A stretch of 64,000 bases of DNA from Deinococcus sp. Marseille-Q6407 (lineage in GTDB: Bacteria > Deinococcota > Deinococci > Deinococcales > Deinococcaceae): NCBI RefSeq assembly GCF_946848805.1, contig NZ_CAMPFU010000002.1, forward strand, positions 22,501 to 86,500, in the 5' to 3' direction. Of this stretch, positions 29,905 to 37,862 are shown piece by piece. Below the pieces are notes generated by a model that saw nothing but the letters and a program-made list of their open reading frames with translations, made no database searches and was not told the origin of the DNA. Position 1 is the first letter of the stretch. Each line of letters begins with the position of its first letter. Position numbers and translations under genes: made by a program.

Positions 29905-29997
29905 CGCCTGATCCCTACTCCCAAGGAGCTTTCCCCATGACCCGACCCAAGACCGACCCGCAGCGGCACCCAGACGCAGACCCACACCCTCCAGCCG

Positions 29998-30634
29998 ATG
30001 ACCACCCGCACCGCCCACGTGCATGTGTTCGGGCGCGACCACATCAACACCGACGAGATTATTCCGGCCCGCTACCTCACCACCGACCGCGAGGAAGAGC
30101 TGGCCCCCTACGCCATGCAGGACTACGACCCCGAGTTCGTGCAGCGGGTGGGTAAAGGCGACATCGTGATTGCCGGGGCCGACTTCGGCTGCGGGTCCAG
30201 CCGCGAACATGCCGTGTGGGCGCTGCGCGGCGCAGGTGTGAGCGCGGTGCTGGCCCCCAACTTTGCCCGGATTTTTTACCGCAACGCCATCAACAACGGC
30301 TTTCCGGCGCTGGAGTGCGAAGGCATTGAGGACCTGTTCAGCGACGGCGACGAGGCCACCCTGGACCTGGAAGCCGGCACCATCCGCAATGAGACGACCG
30401 GCAAAGAGCTGAAATTTACCCCGCTGCCCGAGTTTGCGCTGGCGGTCAAGGAAGCCGGCGGCTGGCTGGAATACATGCGTGACCAGGATGCAGCGGCGGC
30501 CCAGGCGAACAGCGCCGAGCTGCCGGGCGAGACGCTGAACACCGCCAGCACCGAGGGCGGCCACGGCCACGCCGGCCACCCTGCCGGTGACCGCGAAAGT
30601 TTTGAAGCACCCCGGGATGCGGTGGAGCCGGACC

Positions 30635-30642
<8 letters not shown>
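29998..30642 (+). CDS. leuD: isopropylmalate dehydratase small subunit
   Basis: 214 residues. LeuD supplies the substrate-binding swivelling domain to Leu[17 protein letters not shown] at the N-terminus and [17 protein letters not shown] are diagnostic. The tail (from about residue 165; [17 protein letters not shown]) is longer than usual and His/Gly-rich. ATG 29998 has no ribosome-binding site; the good one (AAGGAG 29923-29928) serves an ATG at 29937 in a different frame, and the leuD frame is open upstream of 29998. The true start is therefore uncertain. The stop overlaps leuB by 8 nt. Confidence 0.88.
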
Positions 30643-31669
<1,027 letters not shown>

Positions 31670-31685
31670 GAAGGAGCGGGCCGGC

Positions 31686-32195
31686 TCAGCGGCAGAAGCG
31701 AATGGCCTGCATGGCTTTCAGAAAGCCGGCGGTGGGAAAGGTGTAGGTAAGCTGTGAGTAGCCGGGGCGCAGCACGGTCAGCGAGACGTTGCGCCGGGCG
31801 CCGGTCAACACCCCCAGCATGCCGCTGCTGGCGCCCCGTTCCGCGTCCCAGACGCCCAGGGTTCCGGTCTGGCGGTCACGCTGCACGGCGCCGGACACCA
31901 GATAGGGTTCGCCGCCGTCCCAGGTCAGCACGATATCGGCTGGGCCGGCGCTGCGGCCCAGCGGGTTCTTGCTGTAGAGGCTGACCTGCGGCGAGCCGGC
32001 CTGGCACTTGACAGCCAGGTAAGTTCTGCCGCTGGTGTCGTATTTCTCGTCCACAAAAGCCATGCTGGTGTTCACCCCCTGGCTGGAGCTGACCTTATAG
32101 GACGCGGTGGTGCCAGGAATCCGGGTGTCGGCCAGGGCGGCCGTGCTGCCCAGCAGGGCGAGCAGCGGCAGGAGTGGTCTGAGGGCAGGCTGCAT
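31686..32195 (-). CDS. secreted protein of unknown function
   Basis: 169 residues with a signal peptide (LRPLLPLLALLGSTAALA, cleavage after Ala-Leu-Ala). The mature part is beta-rich with one internal and one C-terminal Cys (KCQAG, RFCR), which could form a disulfide. No family recognised. TAGGCT lies 6 nt before the ATG (leaderless). It converges with leuB, 16 bp apart, with no clear terminator between them. Confidence 0.7.
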   Translation of the reverse strand: MQPALRPLLPLLALLGSTAALADTRIPGTTASYKVSSSQGVNTSMAFVDEKYDTSGRTYLAVKCQAGSPQVSLYSKNPLGRSAGPADIVLTWDGGEPYLVSGAVQRDRQTGTLGVWDAERGASSGMLGVLTGARRNVSLTVLRPGYSQLTYTFPTAGFLKAMQAIRFCR

Positions 32196-32268
32196 GGCTT
32201 TAGCCTAGGGGAAAAAGGCGGGCTGGGCCGGCAAATATGGGTGGGTCTGCAGCCTTCTGCTTCCCAGT

Positions 32269-33093
32269 TCAGTTACTGGCAGCTTTCAGCGCCCACGCCG
32301 CTGCCCCCAGCCCAAGCGCCAGCCCCAGCATCAGCGCAGGCGTGGGAAGGGCTGATGCCGCCAGCGCCGCGCCGAGGGTCAGGCCCAGTGCATTCAGGCC
32401 AATGAGTGCACCCATGGTGCGGCCCCGCTCAGCCGTGGGCGCCAGTTGCTGCGAGCGGGTGGTGATGGCCACGCTGACGAGGCCGAGACCCACGCCAAAG
32501 CACACGGCCCCTGCCCACCACGCCTGCACAGCCGCTGACAGCATCGGCAGTAGCCCCAGCGCCACCAACGCTGCGCCCAGCACGGCAAAGCGGTGCAGCT
32601 GGGGCATGTGGTGGCCCCGACTGGCCCACGTGATGCCCACCAAAATACTGCTCGCCACCAGCACTTCAAAGACGACGTAGGCGTGAATGTCGCCGCCAGC
32701 GCCACTCAGCGCGAGAGGCGCGCGGGCATTCATCACGTTGAGCAGTGCGTTGGCGGCGGCGAGGGCCAGCAAACCCCAATACGGCAGCATTCCAGCCAGT
32801 GCCAACCCAGCCACCGACAGCACCGCCGCCGCACGTAGGCCGCTCGCCACGCCAATGGCCGCGCGGGGCGTGAGGCGGTCAGCCATGCTGCCCAGCAGCG
32901 GCGCAGCAAGACGCGGCAGACTTCCAGCCAAGAACACCAGCGCCACCGCCCGCTCGTCGGGCAAAGTGCTTAGGCCCAGCGCTAAAAACGGCATGGCAAG
33001 GCTGAGCAGCGCGTCGCCTAGCGACATGCCCGCCATGCCCGCAAGGTACGTCCAGAAGCCGCGTGGTAAATGGTTAGAACTGGCCCTCGTCAT
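32269..33093 (-). CDS. short MFS-type transporter
   Basis: 274 residues, against about 390-420 for a normal major facilitator. The N-terminus (GMSLGDALLSLAMPFLALGL, GSMADRLTPRAAIG with the MFS loop motif) and later hydrophobic helices are present, about eight in all. Some four helices appear to be missing around residues 130-150. It is either a deletion derivative or a reduced transporter. GGAAGG precedes the ATG. It shares its upstream region with the divergent HTH gene, which may regulate it. Confidence 0.65.
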   Translation of the reverse strand: MTRASSNHLPRGFWTYLAGMAGMSLGDALLSLAMPFLALGLSTLPDERAVALVFLAGSLPRLAAPLLGSMADRLTPRAAIGVASGLRAAAVLSVAGLALAGMLPYWGLLALAAANALLNVMNARAPLALSGAGGDIHAYVVFEVLVASSILVGITWASRGHHMPQLHRFAVLGAALVALGLLPMLSAAVQAWWAGAVCFGVGLGLVSVAITTRSQQLAPTAERGRTMGALIGLNALGLTLGAALAASALPTPALMLGLALGLGAAAWALKAASN

Positions 33094-33124
33094 GCCTTCC
33101 AGCGTGTGCGCTACGCTACCGAAA

Positions 33125-33787
33125 ATGCCGCAGACAATTTTGGGTAGCTATACGGGCGAGTGGTTCACTGTGCAGACGCCAGAGCAGGCGCGCTTACTCA
33201 GTGACGCAGCTGCGCTGACTATGCTTCAGCCGTTTATGGGCCGCACGCTGGGCGCAGCGCAGGCGGCGCGCGAGGCAGGCGTGAGCGTGGAGCGGCTGAG
33301 TTACCGCATTCGGCAATTTGTGGCGGCGGGGCTGCTGGAATGCGTGGGCGAGCAGCCGAGGCGTGGGCGGCCTGTGCGGCTGTACCGTGCGGCGGGCGGT
33401 ATCTTTTTGCCTTTTCAGTACACGCCATTTGCCGACTTGGAAGCGCAGCTCGCGGGCAACCTGCAGCCTATTCAGGCGGCCAAAGCCCGCGCATTGGCCC
33501 GCGTGCTGGCCGAGGTGCATTCCGATGGGCGGGTGCTGTACCGCGACGACACCAGTGGCAAAGTGTACAGCGAGGCCGCGTCTTCTGCCGGCGCTTCTAT
33601 GCGGCGAAGCCGGGGCAGCAACCGCACCGGCCGGCTCTGGCTGGATGAGACGCAGCAAGCAGAGTTGCAGGCTGCTTACGACGCACTAAGCGCGCGGATT
33701 CAGGCGCTGGAAACGGGGCTGCGTGAGGGCGCGAAGCCCTACTTGCTAGAGCTGACGCTGGTGCCGCTGGATGAAGCCGAAGCCTGA
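33125..33787 (+). CDS. winged-helix transcriptional regulator
   Basis: 220 residues. Residues about 20-85 (TMLQPFMGRTLGAAQAAREAGVSVERLSYRIRQF, then GLLECV and RRGRPVRLYRAA) form an ArsR-like winged helix. The C-terminal half has no recognised ligand site. TACGCT is followed by 7 nt and the ATG (leaderless). It is divergent from the MFS gene, the usual layout for a local repressor of a transporter, and overlaps panE convergently by 49 bp. Confidence 0.75.
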   Translation: MPQTILGSYTGEWFTVQTPEQARLLSDAAALTMLQPFMGRTLGAAQAAREAGVSVERLSYRIRQFVAAGLLECVGEQPRRGRPVRLYRAAGGIFLPFQYTPFADLEAQLAGNLQPIQAAKARALARVLAEVHSDGRVLYRDDTSGKVYSEAASSAGASMRRSRGSNRTGRLWLDETQQAELQAAYDALSARIQALETGLREGAKPYLLELTLVPLDEAEA

Positions 33788-34731
33788 ACTTCCGGGGCCT
33801 TTGCTTCCAGCGCCCGAATCCCGGCGTACAGCCGCTCATTGACCGGCGTGGGCACCCCGTACTGCCGCCCCAGCCGGATGACGGTGCCGGCGAACAGCTC
33901 CAGCTCGGTGGGCCGGCCGGCTTCCAGGTCCTGCGCCAACGACGGCTTGCCGGCCGGGTCCAGGGCGTCCATCACGCGCACCCAGTAGTGGAAATCGTCT
34001 TCGGTCAGACCGGTGCCGGCATGTGGCGAGAGGGCCAGCACCTCGCGCATGGCCACCAGAAATGTTTCGCGGGGTTCGCCCTCTGCCTGCACGGTGCTGA
34101 AGGTGCCCTGATACAGCGCCACCGCCTGATTCACGCCCACATTTAGCATCCATTTGCCCCACAGCCGCCGGGGCATCTGGGGGTCCACCGAGTGCGGTAG
34201 GCCGGCGCGGGTAAAAAAGCGGTCTACTGCCTGCACCCGCGCTGCCTCGGCCGGGTCGTCCGTCACCGGGCCGATCACCAGCTGCCCCCGGTCGCGGTAG
34301 ACCAGCCGGTTGCCCTCGCGCCGGGCGTCCATCTCCTGCGCCACCGCGTACACGATGCGCTCCGGCCCAAAATGCTGCGCCAGCACTTCCTCGCTGGCGA
34401 TGCCGTTCAGCGCCGAGACGATCAGCGTCTCTGGCCCCAGCTGGCTGGCGATAAGCGGCAGGGCGGCTTCCAGGGCGTGAAACTTCACGCACACCAGCAC
34501 CAGGTCGGCGGGGGAGGGGGTGCCCTGCGGGGTGAGGTAAGCAAAAGGCACTGGCTGGCCGTCCATCCACACACCCTCAGTGCGGTAACGCTCTGTCCGT
34601 GCCGGGTCGGCCACCACCCGCACCTGTCCGGCCGGCAGCCCGGCGGCCAGTTGCCTGCCGAACAGAATGCCCAGCGCGCCAAGGCCGACGATGGAAACGG
34701 TCTGAAGGTCTGTGCTGTGGCCCGGGGTCAT
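33739..34731 (-). CDS. panE: 2-dehydropantoate 2-reductase
   Basis: 330 residues. PanE reduces ketopantoate to pantoate with NADPH in coenzyme A synthesis. N-terminal Rossmann GLGALGILFG, then VLVCVKFHALE, ALNGIASEEVL and the catalytic-Lys region GKWMLNVGVNQ. TACAGT lies 7 nt before ATG 34731 (leaderless). A Ser-rich C-terminal tail overlaps the 3' end of the convergent regulator. Some homologues reduce other 2-keto acids, so the exact role is likely but not proven. Confidence 0.85.
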   Translation of the reverse strand: MTPGHSTDLQTVSIVGLGALGILFGRQLAAGLPAGQVRVVADPARTERYRTEGVWMDGQPVPFAYLTPQGTPSPADLVLVCVKFHALEAALPLIASQLGPETLIVSALNGIASEEVLAQHFGPERIVYAVAQEMDARREGNRLVYRDRGQLVIGPVTDDPAEAARVQAVDRFFTRAGLPHSVDPQMPRRLWGKWMLNVGVNQAVALYQGTFSTVQAEGEPRETFLVAMREVLALSPHAGTGLTEDDFHYWVRVMDALDPAGKPSLAQDLEAGRPTELELFAGTVIRLGRQYGVPTPVNERLYAGIRALEAKAPEVQASASSSGTSVSSSK

Positions 34732-34806
34732 GCAGGGAACTGTAGCGCGGAACCGTGCTGCCGGGCCGGCGGCGCAGCAGCCAGGCGGGGTAGAGTCGGC
34801 GCTGAT

Positions 34807-35415
34807 ATGCCGATTTCTGCTTCCCATGACATGACTTTCGACGTTCTTCAGGGCGACTTTAGTGCCGCCCTGGACGAGGTAGCCCGCCTGCGCCTGACGC
34901 TGTTCCGCGAGTTTCCCTATCTGTACGAGGGCAGCGCCGAATACGAGCGCGAGTACCTGCGGACTTACGCGGAGGCCCCCGGCGCCCTGCTGATTCTGGC
35001 CCGTGACGGCGGCCGGGTGGTGGGGGCCTGCACCGCCGTGCCGCTAAACCACGAGATGGAGGAGTTGCAGGTCCCCTTCCGCGCCGCCGGCCTGGACCCG
35101 GCGCAGGTGCTGTATGTGGGCGAGGTGCTGCTGGAGCCGGAATACCAGAACCAGGGCCTGGGCGGGCGGCTGCTGGACCGCGCCGAAGCCCACGCGGAAA
35201 CTCTGGGGCTGCCGCTGGTGGCCGCCGCGATGGTGCAGCGCCCGCAGGACCACCCCCGGATGCCGGCCGGCTGGCGCTCGCCCCGCAGCCTGGCTGAGCG
35301 GCGCGGCTACGTGATGCGCCCCGAGCTGGACACGGCCATGACCTGGCAGGAGGTGGGCGAGAGGCAGCCCAGCCCCAAGCCGATGCGCTTGTGGGTGCTG
35401 GACCGGCGCGGCTGA
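34807..35415 (+). CDS. GNAT N-acetyltransferase
   Basis: 202 residues. The acetyl-CoA site is seen as VGEVLLEPEYQNQGLGGRLLDRAE (Q/RxxGxG/A type), followed by AETLGLPLVAAAMV. The region between FREFPYLYEG and YLRTYAEAPG is typical of a Deinococcus/Thermus GNAT subgroup. Substrate unknown. TAGAGT lies 10 nt before the ATG. Confidence 0.8.
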   Translation: MPISASHDMTFDVLQGDFSAALDEVARLRLTLFREFPYLYEGSAEYEREYLRTYAEAPGALLILARDGGRVVGACTAVPLNHEMEELQVPFRAAGLDPAQVLYVGEVLLEPEYQNQGLGGRLLDRAEAHAETLGLPLVAAAMVQRPQDHPRMPAGWRSPRSLAERRGYVMRPELDTAMTWQEVGERQPSPKPMRLWVLDRRG

Positions 35416-35507
35416 ACTGAGGCATAACGGGCGAGCGCCGACCGCGGCGGCCCCTCTACGCCATTTGCCGGATGCGCCGGGGCTGGCCGCCCGCCTAGGC
35501 TGGGCCC

Positions 35508-36389
35508 ATGTGTGAAGCTGCCCCCTTCTCTCAGATTGCACCGGCCCAGAGTGCCCAGCTGCCGGCGGTCCGTTCGCTGGGCTACCAGACCGATCTGGCC
35601 GTGCTGCGGCATCAGGGGGCGGAGCTGACGGCGCGGGACGGTTATCTGGCCGTGCGTACCCCCGGCAACCCCGACTTCTGGTGGGGCAATTTCCTGCTGC
35701 TCCCGGAGTTGGACTCCCACACACCGGCCCATGAGTGGCTGGCCCGCTTCGCTGCCGAGTTCCCGGAGGCGCGTCACGTGGCTTTGGGGCTGGATACCCC
35801 GGCCGCGCCCCCACCGCTCCAGCTGGCCGAATGGACAGCACTAGGCTTCCAGCTGGAGCGGTCCACCGTGCTGACTGCCACCCGGACTGCTCCCCGGCGC
35901 CCCCTGCCGCCCGGCACAGTGTTGCGCCCTCTGCATCTGGCCGACGACTGGCACCAGGCCCTGAACCTGCGGCTGGCGGTGAACGCCGCCGAGGAAGCCC
36001 CTATCCCCGACTATCTGCCGTTCGCCCGCAGCCGGCTGCGGCTGTTGCGTGAGGCGCAGGAACGTGGTGCCGGGGCGGTCTGGGGCGCCTTCGTCAATGG
36101 GCAGCTGCGGGCGGCCCTGGGCATCTACCGGGCCGGGGAATATGAAGGTGGTGCAGCGGCCCGCTACCAGAGTGTGGAAACCCATCCGGACTGGCGCTCG
36201 CAGGGGCTGGCCGGTGGCCTGGTTCATGCAGCCGGCGAGTGGGCCCGCCAGCAGTTGGGGGCACAAACACTGGTCATTGTGGCCGACCCGGAGTATCACG
36301 CGCAGGCGCTGTATCAGAGCCTAGGCTTCAGCGTTCGGGAGGACGCCTGGGGTCTGGTGCGCCCACCCGACTTCTCATCTGCTCACTAA
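35508..36389 (+). CDS. GNAT-family acetyltransferase, two-domain
   Basis: 293 residues. The C-terminal half has the acetyl-CoA motif VETHPDWRSQGLAGGLVHAAG and the closing ALYQSLGFSV; the N-terminal half (about 1-130) looks like a degenerate second GNAT fold (DFWWGNFLLL). Substrate unknown. TAGGCT followed by 6 nt and the ATG supports a leaderless start. Confidence 0.8.
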   Translation: MCEAAPFSQIAPAQSAQLPAVRSLGYQTDLAVLRHQGAELTARDGYLAVRTPGNPDFWWGNFLLLPELDSHTPAHEWLARFAAEFPEARHVALGLDTPAAPPPLQLAEWTALGFQLERSTVLTATRTAPRRPLPPGTVLRPLHLADDWHQALNLRLAVNAAEEAPIPDYLPFARSRLRLLREAQERGAGAVWGAFVNGQLRAALGIYRAGEYEGGAAARYQSVETHPDWRSQGLAGGLVHAAGEWARQQLGAQTLVIVADPEYHAQALYQSLGFSVREDAWGLVRPPDFSSAH

Positions 36390-36441
36390 ACTGGGCTTTA
36401 CATTCGCCGGCGGCAGTCCGGCCTTTGCTTAACCTGGGTGC

Positions 36442-36675
36442 ATGACCGATGGACCCCGCCTGATCATCTTTCTGGGTGCCCTGCTGTTGTTGCTGGGCCT
36501 GCTGTGGGCCTTTGCGCCCGGGACTCTGAAGGCCCTGTTCGGCTGGTTCGGGCACCTGCCCGGCGACATCAACCACCAAAGCGGCAACACCTTCGTCTTT
36601 ATTCCCTGGGTCAGCATGCTGGTTCTGAGCGTGGTGCTGTCGCTGCTGAGCGCCGTCTTCGGAATGTTCCGCTGA
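36442..36675 (+). CDS. DUF2905 membrane protein
   Basis: 77 residues, two membrane helices flanking the conserved LPGDI segment and the NTFVFIPW stretch typical of DUF2905. Function unknown. TAACCT then 6 nt to the ATG (leaderless). Confidence 0.8.
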   Translation: MTDGPRLIIFLGALLLLLGLLWAFAPGTLKALFGWFGHLPGDINHQSGNTFVFIPWVSMLVLSVVLSLLSAVFGMFR

Positions 36676-36713
36676 CCACAAGGGGTCATGCGCCATCCCC
36701 TAGACTGTCTCTC

Positions 36714-36971
36714 ATGACCGAGCAGACCATCACCATGTACACCACCAGCTGGTGCCCCGACTGCATGATTGCCAAAAAGGCCCTCAAGGCCAAGGGCATC
36801 GCCTTTACCGAGGTAGACATCGAGCAGGACGACACGGCGGCCGAGCGGGTCATGCAGCTCAACGGCGGCCGGCGCAGTGTGCCCACCCTGGTCTACGGCG
36901 ACGTGGCCCATAGCCTCAGCGGCTTTCGCCCCCAGAAGCTGGAAGCGTTCCTGACCGAAGCCGGCCTCTGA
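36714..36971 (+). CDS. glutaredoxin-like thiol-disulfide protein
   Basis: 85 residues of the glutaredoxin/NrdH type. The redox motif is WCPDC near residue 13; the cis-Pro segment is RSVPTLVYGD. Acidic residues flank the helix. It probably reduces disulfides in cytosolic partners such as ribonucleotide reductase; no partner is nearby. TAGACT is exactly 7 nt before the ATG. Confidence 0.88.
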   Translation: MTEQTITMYTTSWCPDCMIAKKALKAKGIAFTEVDIEQDDTAAERVMQLNGGRRSVPTLVYGDVAHSLSGFRPQKLEAFLTEAGL

Positions 36972-36987
36972 GAGCCGGAACGACAAA

Positions 36988-37021
36988 GCCCCCGCCCAGA
37001 TAGCTGGCGGGGGCCTTTTTT
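36988..37021. terminator. strong terminator after glutaredoxin gene
   Basis: GCCCCCGCC (36988-36996) pairs perfectly with GGCGGGGGC (37006-37014), followed by six T residues. It lies between convergent genes. Confidence 0.9.
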
Positions 37022-37035
37022 ATGTGCAGCTCAGC

Positions 37036-37758
37036 TCAAATGAAGCTGCCCAGGTTCAGCGGCACGCTGTAGCCGCACTCGCTCAGCTCGTTCATGAACT
37101 GCAGCTTTACCTGTCCGTTGGGGTCAAAGCGCAGGCCGCTCTGGCCTTCGGCAGGGCTGGCGTCGAAGTAATACACCACGGTGCCGGACCACAGGCCACC
37201 GGCGTCCTGCTTCCAGTCAGCCACGTAGCTCTGGCGCACCGGACTAACGAAGGTTTCGCCGGACTGCAGGCGCACCCGGTAGGCGCGGCGGGTTTCCTCG
37301 CTCTTGGCACCGTTCACTTTGATGTCTACCCGCAGCAGGTTGTCGGCCATGCGGCCGGCGCGGGCCTGTTCGGTCAGCACGTCGGCGGCCTTGAGGTTGA
37401 CCCAGTCCTTGTAGGCCTTGTTGGCCTGCCAGTACACGCTGTCGGCCTGACCGCTGGCTGTCACGCTCTGGATACGGCTGCCCCCGGCAAAGTTGCCCGG
37501 CTCGGCCTGCCAGCTGCTGAGGCAGGTCTCAGGGCCGGAAAACTGGGTGACGGCGCCGGGCATCTTGAAAGCGCCGTTTTCTACTGCCAGGTTCACGGTC
37601 TGGTAGGTGGGCTTGGCATCGGTGACCGGCCGCTGAAAGGCCGTGTCGATCACCTTCTGGGCGGTGGGTTCGTCCAGCGCGGGGCTCCAGGCCAGGGCAC
37701 TGGGGGCCAGCAGCGGCAGGGAAATAAGGGTTAGCAGAGTGGGCAGGGTTTTACGCAT
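37036..37758 (-). CDS. secreted protein of unknown function
   Basis: 240 residues with a signal peptide (LLTLISLPLLAPSALA). The mature protein is beta-rich with two Cys residues (ETCLSSW, SECGYS). No family recognised. AGGAGGAAC precedes the ATG, so unlike many neighbours it has a classical ribosome-binding site. Function unknown. Confidence 0.7.
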   Translation of the reverse strand: MRKTLPTLLTLISLPLLAPSALAWSPALDEPTAQKVIDTAFQRPVTDAKPTYQTVNLAVENGAFKMPGAVTQFSGPETCLSSWQAEPGNFAGGSRIQSVTASGQADSVYWQANKAYKDWVNLKAADVLTEQARAGRMADNLLRVDIKVNGAKSEETRRAYRVRLQSGETFVSPVRQSYVADWKQDAGGLWSGTVVYYFDASPAEGQSGLRFDPNGQVKLQFMNELSECGYSVPLNLGSFI

Positions 37759-37862
37759 AAGGGTTCCTCCTGAAATGAGCCTGAAAAGAGACAGTGAACT
37801 CTAGAGATAGCAAGTGAAGCTGAAACCAACCTGAAGAGGCCGCCTTTGGGCCGGGCCGGGGC

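Noticed and set aside
30541..30590. GGCCAC repeats in the leuD tail
   Set aside because: Short, imperfect and explained by a Gly/His-rich coding tail.
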